Below are positions 44,788-54,517 of a stretch of DNA of 64,000 bases, piece by piece. The stretch covers positions 200,458 through 264,457 of the forward strand of contig JAEERW010000002.1 of assembly GCA_016286055.1 (NCBI GenBank). The letters run 5' to 3'. Source of the DNA: Bacteroidales bacterium. GTDB taxonomy: Bacteria; Bacteroidota; Bacteroidia; Bacteroidales; UBA3824. Made by a program: the position numbers and the translations under genes. Position 1 is the stretch's first letter. The number at the start of each line of letters is the position of its first letter. The notes beneath the pieces were generated by a model, which worked only from the letters and a program-made list of their open reading frames with translations, was not told where the DNA came from and did not search any database.

Positions 44788-45882
44788 TCAGTCGGCATCG
44801 GCAAATGTTCTGCCTGCCTTGGTGTATGTTCGCCATTTGTCCAAAAGGTCGGCAAACCCCTGGGGTAGAGGAGAATCAAAACTCATCACCTTTCCTGTGG
44901 CTGGATGCACAAACTCCAATGTCTTGGCGTGCAGTGCCTGCGATGGCAAAAGCGAAAAACAGTTTTCTACAAACCGTTTGTATTTGGTAAAGGTGGTTCC
45001 ACGGAGTATTTTGTTGCCACCGTACACATCGTCGTTGAAGAGCGGATGGCTCTTGGTTTTCATGTGGACGCGTATCTGGTGAGTGCGGCCAGTCTCCAAC
45101 TTACATTCAATAAGTGTAACGTATCCAAAACGCTCCAAAACTTTATAATGAGTGATTGCGGGTTTGCCTATACCTGTTTCAGGGTCGAAAACGCACATGC
45201 TCTTGCGGTCGCGAGGATTGCGTCCGATGTTGCCCTCGATAGTGCCGTATTCGTGGTCGAAATCACCCCACACAAGTGCCTGATAGCGGCGGTTTACTGT
45301 ATGGTTAAAAAACTGTTTGGCAAGATGAGCCTTTGCCTGTTCGGTTTTGGCAATCACAAGCAGTCCCGAAGTGTTTTTGTCGATACGGTGCACTAATCCG
45401 GGGCGGATATCGTCGGAGGCAAAGTTGCTATTGCCGCCAAAATGATAGGCAAGGGCATTTACCAAAGTGCCGGTATAGTTACCGTGGGCGGGGTGAACCA
45501 CCATTCCAGCAGGTTTGTTGATTACAATTAGAGTTTCGTCCTCATAAACAATATCAAGAGGGATATCCTCAGGCTCAACCTTAAAATCAACATGTTCGCC
45601 AGGCAAATTCACAGTGATAACATCGTAAGGATGCACACGGTAGTTTTGCTTCACCACATTGCCGTTAGCGCAGATGCATCCCGCCTTGGCGGCCTCCTGA
45701 ATTTTATTTCGTGAAACTCCTGCTATACGGTTGTCGAGAAACTTGTCGATTCGCACAAGCTCTTGCCCCTTGTCGGCTTCAAAGCGGTAGTGCTCGGCAA
45801 GCGCGGCGGGTGTTTCGTCGTTAGTTTCTATTTCTATATCGTCGTCGTCGAACTCTTCGGTATCAATTGCATCGTCGGTCAT
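44788..45882 (-). CDS. rluD: RluD-family pseudouridine synthase
   Basis: 364 residues. Converts specific uridines to pseudouridine in large-subunit rRNA (helix 69 for RluD). S4 RNA-binding domain about 43-100 (RIDKFLDNRIAGVSRNKIQEAAKAG), then the catalytic domain with GLVHRIDKNTSGLLV (Asp168) and LETGRTHQIRVHM. A poorly conserved acidic N-terminal tail of about 30 residues precedes the S4 domain. It follows the T9SS cargo gene by 2 bp and the PASTA gene is next upstream; PASTA and RluD genes are commonly adjacent in Bacteroidota. Confidence 0.92.
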   Translation of the reverse strand: MTDDAIDTEEFDDDDIEIETNDETPAALAEHYRFEADKGQELVRIDKFLDNRIAGVSRNKIQEAAKAGCICANGNVVKQNYRVHPYDVITVNLPGEHVDFKVEPEDIPLDIVYEDETLIVINKPAGMVVHPAHGNYTGTLVNALAYHFGGNSNFASDDIRPGLVHRIDKNTSGLLVIAKTEQAKAHLAKQFFNHTVNRRYQALVWGDFDHEYGTIEGNIGRNPRDRKSMCVFDPETGIGKPAITHYKVLERFGYVTLIECKLETGRTHQIRVHMKTKSHPLFNDDVYGGNKILRGTTFTKYKRFVENCFSLLPSQALHAKTLEFVHPATGKVMSFDSPLPQGFADLLDKWRTYTKAGRTFADAD

Positions 45883-45884
45883 TG

Positions 45885-47642
45885 CTATCTGATTTTTATA
45901 AATTTGGCTGAAAGGTTGCCGATTTTTATAAAGTAAACACCATCGGCGAGGTCTGAAATGTCGTAAGAGTTGTTGGCGGAAGATGAAAGAGTTTTAACGG
46001 TTTTGCCCGTTACGCTCACTATATATAATGTGTCGTCGATATCGGTATCTAATCCCGAAATCCAAATACGGTCTTTGGCAGGATTAGGCGAAATACAAAG
46101 AGAGTTATTCTGCTGAATATCAACAATTAAATCGTCATTTGCTGTAGATAGTCCGCCAAAGGCAGGACGAATCATTATCTGTCCCTTTGAGTCCGAAAGT
46201 TTCCATTGTCCGTTGATGTTGTAATAATTTACGGCAACACCAGTAGTGCTTTTATCAAAACCTACATTAAGTATCTCGTTTTGAGTTTTTTGCCAACCGA
46301 TAAAGAATGTATCAGACACTGATACAGACTTTTGCAATGGAAAAAAAACGAAACTTCCGCACTCGTTTTTGGGCAACGATAAGTTGTCGGCAGAGTAGAG
46401 TTCCTGTGCGGGAAGACCATGTTCGCAGTTCCAGATTTTCAGATGGAAAAAGTCAGCCTGCGCATCGTTGAATGTGGGATTAAAGTAGATGTACACTCCC
46501 TTGATATTATCTTTAATAAGTGGAGCAAACTTTACAGCCACCATACTTCCCGTAGAACCCTCGCCTTGTATGCCATATCCAGCCTCGGCAGAACCATCGT
46601 CGTAGGCATAATAATCGTCAAGTGTCTTAGTGTCGAAATAGGTGTTGTTTTGTGCAAAATCGTGCTGCGACACATCACTCACTAATCGTAAACCTATTTG
46701 ATATTCAACCTTTTCGGCATCTGACTTGAATTTGTAAGGAAACTGTTTTGTCTCCGAAAAATCCCAATACGATGGCAAGTTGTACGAACCGAGCATCAAA
46801 GTATCATTACAATCTTTATTCTTGAGAATTAGATTGATAGAATCAAGCATACGCGGCTGGTTGTCGTTGTTGCGATAATAAACCGAATACGACAATTTAA
46901 CTTTGTCGACAGCTTTGGAGTAATGCTTCCACGGAATTGTCATGTATTGGTTAAACTTTATCTCAGGACAATTAGTAAGTGCAACATCCTGATAAACAGT
47001 ATCGATAGCCGAGCGCAACTTGTCTAATTTGATATAATCCACAAGCCAAAAATCACAGTTTGTTACCAAGTCGGCTTGTTTTGGAGATCCGAGGCTAAAA
47101 TAGTTTCTAAACCTAAAACGGAAGCCCTTTTGAAGATACGCTTTTTGATTAATAGGCACCACAGCTTGTTTGAAAGTATGGCAAGCGGCACCAGGAATTG
47201 TAAGTACGTTGGTCCATTCGTCGTCTTCGGGCGAATAGAAATCGAGCATCAACTCGTCTTCGTTTTCAGGAGCGTCGCCAAAACCGCCTGGCTGGTAAAA
47301 AAACGACAGGAAAATAGTATTATCACCTGGATAATAAAGGTCGATGGGTTTCGACGTTAGCGTATCACCACTGGCATACTTAGTGCCATATTGCGAAGGG
47401 TAAAACTCGCCGTCGATATTCAAAGCGTCGAACACGGCAACGCCAATGCTCGGCGGACGGTTAGGCAATGTGTTTGAGAGCGTTACGCCGTTGTTTTGCC
47501 ATAAACTATTATCAGGTTCGGTGCCGTTGTACGAAAAATCATCAAAAAACGGCAAGGCAAGTGTGTCAGAATCTTGCGCAACCGATAATGTTGCGCAAAA
47601 CACTGATAATGCAGTTGTTAGTATTTTATGCTTAAATGGCAT
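45885..47642 (-). CDS. Secreted T9SS cargo protein with type A sorting domain
   Basis: 585 residues. Signal peptide about 1-22. The N-terminal half has the look of a jelly-roll or MAM-like domain common in secreted Bacteroidota proteins (FFDDFSYNGTEPDNSLWQ, LTSKPIDLYYPGDNTIFLSFFYQPGG). The C-terminal 80 residues are a type A sorting domain: CISPNPAKDRIWISG, VTGKTVKTL, DLADGVYFIKIG. Unusual for a cargo gene, it sits inside an operon with the PASTA protein (11 bp upstream) and RluD (2 bp downstream). No enzymatic motif seen. Confidence 0.82.
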   Translation of the reverse strand: MPFKHKILTTALSVFCATLSVAQDSDTLALPFFDDFSYNGTEPDNSLWQNNGVTLSNTLPNRPPSIGVAVFDALNIDGEFYPSQYGTKYASGDTLTSKPIDLYYPGDNTIFLSFFYQPGGFGDAPENEDELMLDFYSPEDDEWTNVLTIPGAACHTFKQAVVPINQKAYLQKGFRFRFRNYFSLGSPKQADLVTNCDFWLVDYIKLDKLRSAIDTVYQDVALTNCPEIKFNQYMTIPWKHYSKAVDKVKLSYSVYYRNNDNQPRMLDSINLILKNKDCNDTLMLGSYNLPSYWDFSETKQFPYKFKSDAEKVEYQIGLRLVSDVSQHDFAQNNTYFDTKTLDDYYAYDDGSAEAGYGIQGEGSTGSMVAVKFAPLIKDNIKGVYIYFNPTFNDAQADFFHLKIWNCEHGLPAQELYSADNLSLPKNECGSFVFFPLQKSVSVSDTFFIGWQKTQNEILNVGFDKSTTGVAVNYYNINGQWKLSDSKGQIMIRPAFGGLSTANDDLIVDIQQNNSLCISPNPAKDRIWISGLDTDIDDTLYIVSVTGKTVKTLSSSANNSYDISDLADGVYFIKIGNLSAKFIKIR

Positions 47643-47653
47643 AGTGTTAAATC

Positions 47654-48547
47654 TTAAAAATCATCTAAGCTATCCTCGTCGGATTGCGAAGGTGAAGAGT
47701 TGTCGGAATCGTCGCTATCAGATTCGCCTCCATTGAGTTTGCTCTGGTCGGTGGTAATCCACACGTCTATTTCGGAACCAGGTTGCACCATACGACCTTT
47801 GGCAGGCGACTGTTTGTAAATAACGGCAGATAGCGAGTCAGATTGTGTTTTAATAGTACCATCGCCAATTTTAGCACCAATATTGAGCGAATTTTGTGCA
47901 GCCACAAGTCCAGCGGTATATAGCGAGTAGCTTTTAAGGTCGGGTACCATGGTTTTTGTGTTGCCGTCTTCTTCGCCCTTGCCAAGCACGAGGTCGATAA
48001 GCGAACCCTTGGCGAGACGTGTTCCAGCAGGAATATCCTTACCATTGAACTTTTGCTCAATAACGGCATCGCGGGCAATATCAGGCTTATAGGTGATCTT
48101 GCCTACTCCCAATCCAACAGTTGCCAATTGTGCTTGTGCCGACTTGATAGATAGGTCGATAAGTCGCGGCATTGACACTTGTTCTGCCGAATATGCCTTG
48201 ATAGTGAGGAATATAGTACGCTCTTTTTTTACCTTAAAAGTAGCGGGCGGAGTCTGGTCGATAACCGTTCCAGGAGCTGCATTTGAACTATAAACCGAGT
48301 CGCTGATTTCGTATTTCAAACCGCGTTCATCGCAAATTTTTTGAACCTCGGCAAGAGAAAGCCGGCGAAGTTCTGGAACGCTTACATTCTGACCATGACG
48401 GGTATAAACGCGTAGCGCCACAAATATCAATACTACCACAAGTACCACTACCGCCGCCAATATAGCCAGTTGTCTTAAAAGTATCAGCCATTGCGAACGG
48501 CTATCGTCTTGTGTATCCACAGTGGGTTTTTCAGGTGTTTCTTCCAT
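47654..48547 (-). CDS. Membrane-anchored PASTA-domain protein
   Basis: 297 residues. Short cytoplasmic N-terminus, one membrane helix at about 25-48 (LLRQLAILAAVVVLVVVLIFVAL), then three PASTA domains outside the cytoplasm (VSVPELRRLSLAEVQKICDERG; VSMPRLIDLSIKSAQAQLATVG; MVPDLKSYSLYTAGLVAAQNS), and an acidic, serine-rich tail (GGESDSDDSDNSSPSQSDED). PASTA domains bind peptidoglycan-like ligands. There is no kinase or penicillin-binding domain. First gene of a three-gene operon with a T9SS cargo and rluD. Confidence 0.88.
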   Translation of the reverse strand: MEETPEKPTVDTQDDSRSQWLILLRQLAILAAVVVLVVVLIFVALRVYTRHGQNVSVPELRRLSLAEVQKICDERGLKYEISDSVYSSNAAPGTVIDQTPPATFKVKKERTIFLTIKAYSAEQVSMPRLIDLSIKSAQAQLATVGLGVGKITYKPDIARDAVIEQKFNGKDIPAGTRLAKGSLIDLVLGKGEEDGNTKTMVPDLKSYSLYTAGLVAAQNSLNIGAKIGDGTIKTQSDSLSAVIYKQSPAKGRMVQPGSEIDVWITTDQSKLNGGESDSDDSDNSSPSQSDEDSLDDF

Positions 48548-48603
48548 GGTATGTTATTATTAAGTGTTGTTAGCTTGACAAAAATGCATAATTTTTCTAA
48601 CAG

Positions 48604-48611
48604 CAAAGGTA
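48604..48611 (-). promoter_or_regulatory. Putative -7 box for the PASTA operon
   Basis: Minus strand TACCTTTG, about 57 bp upstream of the ATG at 48547. The -33 region is not a clear match. Confidence 0.45.
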
Positions 48612-48753
48612 AGTAGAATTTCCAACATTTAAAATAAAAATCTTTTTTTTGCGACAATTTGAAAAAAAGTTGTTTATTTTGCTGAAAATAATAATATTTG
48701 TAATCTAAATTAACGACATTAGACATCAGCACAAAACACTGTAAACCAACAAT

Positions 48754-50376
48754 ATGAGTATTAGCGAGAGACAAACAGTCCTTATAGTAGACGATGCAGA
48801 GTCGATAACGGAGTTTATCAAACAGCTTCTCGAAGAACATGGTTACTCCGCCGTAGGCTGTGGCAACGGCGTTGAAGCGTTGAGGCTTGCGGTTGAAATC
48901 AGACCAGACCTGATACTTTTGGACATTATGATGCCAGATGTAGATGGGTACGCCATTTGTGCCCAACTCAAAGCCGACAACAAGACAAAAGATATTCCTG
49001 TGATTTTTTTGTCGGCTCTCAACAGCTCTTTCGACAAGGTTAAAGCCTTTAAATGCGGTGCCGTTGACTATATCACCAAACCCGTACAAAACGACGAACT
49101 GATGGCGCGGGTAAAAACTCACCTAACCATCAGCAACTTACACCACTCGCTATTATCTTGCAACCGCGACCTCGAAGAAAAAATAAGGGAGCGGACTCAA
49201 AATCTCGAAACCGAAAACGAAAACCTCAGAAGCCTCAACGCCATTATGGAAAAAACGTTGGTTAAATATCGCAACCAAAGCGACATGACCGACGAGGAGA
49301 AAAAACTCCGCAGAACATTCCTCGAAGACATCAGGCAAGAACTGCTTACTCCATTGCAATCGATTTACGGCTTTGCTGGAATTATAGGCAGCGGAGGAAT
49401 GAATGAAGAAAAAATCAAGGAATACTCCAATGCAATTGAAACCAATGCGCAATATCTTTGCACCAGTTTCGACAAAATAATACAGTTTTCACTTCACAAG
49501 ATAGACCCTATTAAGCCTAATCCCACCAATGTGGATGTGTCGGCGCTGATTTATGAAATTTGCTCGCTCCGAAAACCAACTGTTGACCACAAAAACATCC
49601 AGCTTGTGCTCAAAGATAGCCTCGGCAACCAGAATCTATTCTTCACCGACCATACTATGCTATCGTGCATTATTGAAAACCTCATCGACAATGCTATTGA
49701 GTTTACCAAAGAGGGGTCAATTGAGTTGCGTGCCTCTCACGACAAGGGCAGTTTTGTGTTCTGCATCAAAGACACTGGCATAGGCATCAATCCTGAAAAA
49801 ATAGACATATTATTCAATCCGCTGGGACACAACGACAAAGCCTCCACCCGAGGATACGCATTCGCTACTATAGGGTTGGCATTGGTTAAAGAATTTATTG
49901 AAACTCTACAAGGGCAGATTTGGATTGATTCCACACCCGGAAGAGGAACAGAATTTTACATTTCGCTTCCTGCCGATGCCCTTAAAAACACCATGGGTGA
50001 CAACAATATTTTTGCTAATAAAACCATCATTGTGGCCGATGATGACGATGTTTCGTACATACTATTGAGCGAAGCCATCAAACATACCGGATTAAAAATT
50101 CGACGTGCCAAAGACGGCAGAGAACTATTTGAAATGTTTAGGCTTAACCCCACTCCTTTAATAATCACAAACCTCAAACTGCCTGTGATGAACGGTACCG
50201 AGGCGCTAAAAATCATCAAAAAAATGTCGCCAGAAACCATCGCCATAGCACAAATGCCTTATTTTTCGGCAGTTGACAAACGAAATTACTCCAATTCACT
50301 TTGCGATGGCTTTATCGAAAAACCCGCTAAACAGGAACAAATTATCGAGGTGTTGAAAAAGTACCTTATTAATTAA
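48754..50376 (+). CDS. Hybrid REC - histidine-kinase-like - REC protein lacking two phospho-acceptor residues
   Basis: 540 residues, no membrane span. REC1 (about 9-122) is complete: Asp13-Asp14, Asp57 in LILLDIMMPDVDG and Lys109 (ITKP). A coiled linker (about 135-175) leads to a dimerisation helix whose H-box reads FLEDIRQELLTPL, with Gln195 where the phospho-accepting His belongs. The ATPase domain keeps its N-box (ENLIDNAIEFT), DTGIGI and GYAFATIGLALVKEF. REC2 (about 424-538) keeps its acidic pocket (ADDDD) and Lys but has Asn473 in IITNLKLPVMNG in place of Asp. It may act as an input-controlled scaffold rather than a phosphorelay. Stands alone, 64 bp before tkt. Confidence 0.88.
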   Translation: MSISERQTVLIVDDAESITEFIKQLLEEHGYSAVGCGNGVEALRLAVEIRPDLILLDIMMPDVDGYAICAQLKADNKTKDIPVIFLSALNSSFDKVKAFKCGAVDYITKPVQNDELMARVKTHLTISNLHHSLLSCNRDLEEKIRERTQNLETENENLRSLNAIMEKTLVKYRNQSDMTDEEKKLRRTFLEDIRQELLTPLQSIYGFAGIIGSGGMNEEKIKEYSNAIETNAQYLCTSFDKIIQFSLHKIDPIKPNPTNVDVSALIYEICSLRKPTVDHKNIQLVLKDSLGNQNLFFTDHTMLSCIIENLIDNAIEFTKEGSIELRASHDKGSFVFCIKDTGIGINPEKIDILFNPLGHNDKASTRGYAFATIGLALVKEFIETLQGQIWIDSTPGRGTEFYISLPADALKNTMGDNNIFANKTIIVADDDDVSYILLSEAIKHTGLKIRRAKDGRELFEMFRLNPTPLIITNLKLPVMNGTEALKIIKKMSPETIAIAQMPYFSAVDKRNYSNSLCDGFIEKPAKQEQIIEVLKKYLIN

Positions 50377-50439
50377 AAATTGAAAACAAATAGAAATAAA
50401 ATACAGATTCATTTTTTAAAATTATAAAAAAACAACCAA

Positions 50440-52485
50440 ATGGAACAAAAACAAATAGACGCCAAAGCCGCTGACAACGTGCGTATGCTCGCAGCCGCAA
50501 TGGTAGAGAAAGCCAACTCTGGACACCCTGGTGGTGCTATGGGTGGCGCAGATTTCGTACACATCCTTTATTCTGAATTCTTGAAATTCGACCCCAATGA
50601 TCCTTCTTGGGACAATCGCGACCGTTTCTTCCTCGACCCCGGACACATGTCGCCGATGCTTTATTCGATACTCACACTCTGCAACAAATTCTCGTTGGAA
50701 GATATCAAAAACTTCCGTCAGTGGGGCAGCGTTACACCCGGTCACCCCGAACGCGACATCAACCGTGGCATTGAAAACACATCTGGTCCCCTCGGCGTAG
50801 GCCACGCACTCGGTATTGGTGCTGCCATCGCTCAGGAGTTCCTCGCTGCACGTTTTGGCAAACGTCAGGAGCACAAAACCTACGTTTACATCTCTGATGG
50901 CGGTATTCAGGAAGAGATTTCGCAGGGCGCTGGCCGTATTGCTGGTTTCCTCGGATTGAAGAACCTTATCATGTTCTACGATTCTAACAGCATCCAACTC
51001 TCAACCAAATGCACCGACGTTTCTGACGAAGACACTTACGCAAAATACAAAACTTGGGGATGGAACGTTGTAAAAATCAACGGTAACGACCCCGCCGCTA
51101 TCCGTCAGGCTCTCACCAACGCTCAAAGCGAGAAAAATCGTCCTACCCTCATCATCGGTCAAACTTCGATGGGCAAGGGTATCGTTGACGCAGAAAACAA
51201 CTCGTTTGAAGGCAAATGCTCTACTCACGGTCAGCCTGTTGGCAAATCGGGTGGCGACTTTGCAAAAACTATCGCACACCTCGGCGGCAATCCCGAAAAT
51301 CCGTTTGAAATCTTCCCCGAAGTTAAAGAATACTACGCCAAGAAACTTGCTCAAAAAGCAGAGCAGGCAAAAGCCGAAAAAGCCGAAGAGGCTAAATGGG
51401 CTGCCGCTAATCCCGAATTGGCTAAGAAACTCGAGAAATTCTACAAAAACGACTTTGAACTTCCCGATTTCAAAGACCTCAACTTCGACAAGGCTACAGC
51501 TACACGTGGCGCACTTGGCAAAACCCTCGCCGCTATGTACGGCAAAATCGAAAACCTCGTTGTGGCTTCTGCCGACCTTTCTAACTCCGACAAAACCGAC
51601 GAGTTCCTCAAAAAGACCAAATCTTTTGTTCCTGGCGACTTCTCAGGCTCATTCTTGCAGGCTGGTGTATCAGAACTCACAATGGCAGCACTCTGCACAG
51701 GTATGTGTCTCCACGGCGGCGTAAGAACCGTTTGCGGTACATTCTTCGTATTCTCCGACTACGAGAAACCTGTTCTCCGCGTTGCAGCATTGATGAAGAC
51801 TCCCGCTATCTTCCTCTACACTCACGACTCGTTCCGCGTTGGCGAAGACGGACCTACCCACGAACCTATCGAGCAGGAGGCACAAATCCGCCTCATGGAA
51901 CAGGTAGACAACCACGATGGCAAGATGTCGACTCTCGTTCTCCGTCCTGCCGATGGTTACGAATCAATTGCCGCTTACAAGATGGCTATCAAGAACCTCG
52001 ACTGCCCCACAGTAATGATTGGTTCTCGTCAGAATATCGAGTGTCTGCCCCAAGGAAAAGCAGCATCGCAACTCGACCGTGCCGAGCAAATCAAGAAAGG
52101 CGGTTATGTTGTATGCCAAACTGCCGAAGGCAATCCTGACGTAGTTTTGGTTGCAAACGGTTCAGAGGTTGCCACATTGGTTGGCGCTGCTCCCGCAATT
52201 GCAGAACAAACCGGCAAAAAAGTTCGCGTAGTATCTGTAATCTCGCCTCGCTTGTTTGAAAATCAGGGTGAGGCTTACATGGAGAGCGTTATTCCATCGT
52301 CGGCAAAAGTTCTCGGTATGACCGCAGGACTTCCGAGCGTATTCGCCACCATTATCCCCGGATTCAAGAAAGACGTATTCGGCCTTACACACTTCGGCGC
52401 TTCTGCTCCCGCAGGTGTTTTGGACGAAAAATTCGGTTTCAAACCCGAACTCTATGCTCAATGGGCAGTGGCTAAATTGAAATAA
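50440..52485 (+). CDS. tkt: Transketolase
   Basis: 681 residues. Thiamine-diphosphate enzyme of the non-oxidative pentose phosphate pathway, moving two-carbon units between sugar phosphates. Motifs: [10 protein letters not shown] near 24-33, [21 protein letters not shown] (GDG-like TPP motif, here SDG), and [19 protein letters not shown] in the pyrimidine-binding domain. An alanine/lysine-rich insert ([20 protein letters not shown]) separates the first two domains. Full length; strong terminator downstream. Confidence 0.95.
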   Translation: MEQKQIDAKAADNVRMLAAAMVEKANSGHPGGAMGGADFVHILYSEFLKFDPNDPSWDNRDRFFLDPGHMSPMLYSILTLCNKFSLEDIKNFRQWGSVTPGHPERDINRGIENTSGPLGVGHALGIGAAIAQEFLAARFGKRQEHKTYVYISDGGIQEEISQGAGRIAGFLGLKNLIMFYDSNSIQLSTKCTDVSDEDTYAKYKTWGWNVVKINGNDPAAIRQALTNAQSEKNRPTLIIGQTSMGKGIVDAENNSFEGKCSTHGQPVGKSGGDFAKTIAHLGGNPENPFEIFPEVKEYYAKKLAQKAEQAKAEKAEEAKWAAANPELAKKLEKFYKNDFELPDFKDLNFDKATATRGALGKTLAAMYGKIENLVVASADLSNSDKTDEFLKKTKSFVPGDFSGSFLQAGVSELTMAALCTGMCLHGGVRTVCGTFFVFSDYEKPVLRVAALMKTPAIFLYTHDSFRVGEDGPTHEPIEQEAQIRLMEQVDNHDGKMSTLVLRPADGYESIAAYKMAIKNLDCPTVMIGSRQNIECLPQGKAASQLDRAEQIKKGGYVVCQTAEGNPDVVLVANGSEVATLVGAAPAIAEQTGKKVRVVSVISPRLFENQGEAYMESVIPSSAKVLGMTAGLPSVFATIIPGFKKDVFGLTHFGASAPAGVLDEKFGFKPELYAQWAVAKLK

Positions 52486-52509
52486 GCACACCTTATTATA
52501 GTTGTAACA

Positions 52510-52542
52510 ACGGAGCGGCAGATAATACCGCTCCGTTTTTTT
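52510..52542 (+). terminator. Rho-independent terminator of tkt
   Basis: Stem ACGGAGCGG / CCGCTCCGT with a 9-nt loop, followed by seven T. The clearest intrinsic terminator in the window. Confidence 0.9.
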
Positions 52543-52592
52543 ATAACAAAAAAAATGTTTTTCTTTGCGTTGCAATCATCAACAACAGTACA

Positions 52593-53069
52593 ATGGACAT
52601 AACAATATACACCGACGGAGCATCGAGAGGCAATCCAGGTCCGGGAGGATACGGCACTGTGCTACTCTACGGGCAATACCGCAAAGAAATTTCGCAGGGA
52701 TTCCGCCTCACCACCAACAACCGCATGGAACTTTTGGCGGTAATCAAAGGTCTAGAAGCACTCAAAAAGCCGGGAATGAACGTAACAATATATTCCGACT
52801 CAAAATACGTGGTAGACAGCGTGGAGAAAAAATGGATTATCGGCTGGCTCAAAAAAGGATTCAAAGATAAGAAAAACAAAGACCTCTGGCTGAGATTTCT
52901 CGAAGTATACAAACAGCACACAGTAAGGTTTGTATGGATAAAGGGGCACAACGAGACCCCCGAAAACGAACGTTGCGACCGTTTAGCAGTGGCGGCGGCA
53001 TTAGACACCCCTAACCTACTCGACGACACTGGATATATAATGGAAGAGAAATCAACGAATCTCTTTTAA
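52593..53069 (+). CDS. rnhA: Ribonuclease HI
   Basis: 158 residues. Degrades RNA in RNA-DNA hybrids. Catalytic residues are all present: Asp8 ([11 protein letters not shown]), Glu46 (NNRMELLAV), Asp69 (YSDSKYV), His119 (KGHNETPEN) and Asp129 (ERCDRLA). The basic handle region ([19 protein letters not shown]) is also present. Compact single-domain form with no N-terminal hybrid-binding domain. Located between tkt and a TPR lipoprotein gene. Confidence 0.95.
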   Translation: MDITIYTDGASRGNPGPGGYGTVLLYGQYRKEISQGFRLTTNNRMELLAVIKGLEALKKPGMNVTIYSDSKYVVDSVEKKWIIGWLKKGFKDKKNKDLWLRFLEVYKQHTVRFVWIKGHNETPENERCDRLAVAAALDTPNLLDDTGYIMEEKSTNLF

Positions 53070-53120
53070 CAAGTTTTTTAAGATTTCTGCCCGTTATGGC
53101 AATGCCAACAAAAAAATTAT

Positions 53121-53128
53121 TACCTTTG
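53121..53128 (+). promoter_or_regulatory. Putative -7 box for the TPR lipoprotein / yqeY / spoU genes
   Basis: TACCTTTG, 34 bp upstream of the ATG at 53163; no clear -33 box. Confidence 0.5.
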
Positions 53129-53162
53129 GAACGGAAAAAATAATTAAAAGAACACATCATTT

Positions 53163-54059
53163 ATGAAAAGCCACACCTTTATATATATAATAACGGTAGC
53201 ATTGTTGGCTGTATCGTGCGGCTCTGGTAGAAAACTTGTACAAGAACAGCAGACCGCAAGCCGATATTTTTACGAAAAGCAATACGACTCAGCCGCCACG
53301 GCTTACGAGAATATAATTGCCAAGTATGAAGCCAAAAACATATCAGCACCTGCCGAAGTGTACGCCTCGGCGGGCAAGTCGCTCTACTATTCGGGACGCG
53401 AAAAAGACGGAGTAGACCTGCTCTACAAGGCAGAATGCATGGGCTACGATGATGAATTGTCGCTTATAATGAAAATTAAGTACTATCACAAGATCGACAA
53501 TCACAGCAAAGAACTCAACAACCTTGAAAAATATCAGCAGATGTACCGCAACGGCGACGAGATACAATATGTGAGCATCCGCCTGCTGAAACGATACATG
53601 CAGATGAACGAATACCAGAAGGCTCAAAAGGCATACGAACAGATCAAAGACCCCGAGGCGTCGGAAATAGAACTGATGGAACTCTACCACACCGCCCTCA
53701 CCAAAAACGGACAAAAGGACAAAGCCGACCAGGTGGCGCAGCGACTGTTCAACGCCGACCCTACAAACTTTACGGGACTTAACTACACCGCCCGCAAAGC
53801 CTTCGACCACGCCGAAAACGCATACGTGGCAGCCATCAAAGAATACGAGGCAAAAAAGACCAACGCCGCTTATCGCACCATGGTGCAAAAAACAAAACCG
53901 CTGATTGAAGAGTTTAAAACCGCTAAAACTCTGTACCTCAAATTATACAATCTCTATAAGCGCCCCATCGACGCTGAAATTTTATCAAGAATATACAAAC
54001 GGCTCAACGACAAAAAAAACGCCGCCACATACGAACGTTTAAGCAAACAGAAAAAATAA
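53163..54059 (+). CDS. TPR-repeat lipoprotein
   Basis: 298 residues. Lipobox LAVSC (Cys19), then tetratricopeptide-like helical hairpins through the whole protein (ASRYFYEKQYDSAATAYENII; SAGKSLYYSGREKDGVDLLYKAE; YMQMNEYQKAQKAYEQIKD; ALTKNGQKDKADQVAQRLF). Likely anchored in the inner leaflet of the outer membrane. TPR lipoproteins serve as assembly or docking factors. Eight bp upstream of yqeY, so probably the first gene of a three-gene operon. Confidence 0.82.
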   Translation: MKSHTFIYIITVALLAVSCGSGRKLVQEQQTASRYFYEKQYDSAATAYENIIAKYEAKNISAPAEVYASAGKSLYYSGREKDGVDLLYKAECMGYDDELSLIMKIKYYHKIDNHSKELNNLEKYQQMYRNGDEIQYVSIRLLKRYMQMNEYQKAQKAYEQIKDPEASEIELMELYHTALTKNGQKDKADQVAQRLFNADPTNFTGLNYTARKAFDHAENAYVAAIKEYEAKKTNAAYRTMVQKTKPLIEEFKTAKTLYLKLYNLYKRPIDAEILSRIYKRLNDKKNAATYERLSKQKK

Positions 54060-54067
54060 GATTTACC

Positions 54068-54517
54068 ATGACACTTACAGAACAGATTCAGGACGATATG
54101 AAGTCCGCAATGAAAGAAAAAAATCAGGCAAAACTCGCCGCAGTTCGCGCTATCAAAGCCGAAATTCTCAAAGAGCAAACATCGGGTAAAGGCTCGGAAG
54201 TTACCGACGCCGACGTGCTCAAACTTATCCAGAAGATGGTTAAGCAACGCAACGACTCAATAGCCATTTACCAGCAGCAAGGCCGTCAAGACCTCGTTGA
54301 CGAAGAAAACGCTCAATTGGACTTTATAAAATGCTACTTACCAAAACAACTTTCGGAAGCAGAAGTAGAAGCAATTGTAAAACAAATAGTTGCCGAAACA
54401 GGCGCAACTTCGGTTAAAGATATGGGCAAGGTAATGAAAGCCGCCAACGCTCAATTAGCAGGCAAAGCCGAAAGCAAAATGATTGCCGACATTGTTAAGA
54501 AGTGCCTCAACAACTAA
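54068..54517 (+). CDS. yqeY: GatB/YqeY domain protein
   Basis: 149 residues, the normal size for stand-alone YqeY proteins, which resemble the tRNA-binding tail domain of the amidotransferase subunit GatB. Begins MTLTEQIQDDMKSAMKEKNQAKLAAVRAI and contains KQRNDSIAIYQQQGRQDLVDEE and VKDMGKVMKAANAQLAGKAE, characteristic of the family. Function unproven. Its stop overlaps the next start (TAATG). Confidence 0.9.
   Translation: MTLTEQIQDDMKSAMKEKNQAKLAAVRAIKAEILKEQTSGKGSEVTDADVLKLIQKMVKQRNDSIAIYQQQGRQDLVDEENAQLDFIKCYLPKQLSEAEVEAIVKQIVAETGATSVKDMGKVMKAANAQLAGKAESKMIADIVKKCLNN

Noticed and set aside
48484..49122. 212-residue minus-strand frame over the start of the sensor gene
   Set aside because: Lies opposite the REC1 domain, whose motifs are unambiguous, and crosses the intergenic promoter region.
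50422..50997. 191-residue minus-strand frame opposite tkt
   Set aside because: Antisense of conserved transketolase sequence.
53343..53888. 181-residue minus-strand frame opposite the TPR lipoprotein gene
   Set aside because: Unlikely composition (phenylalanine/valine-rich shadow) and no start signal; the plus-strand protein has a lipobox and TPR pattern.
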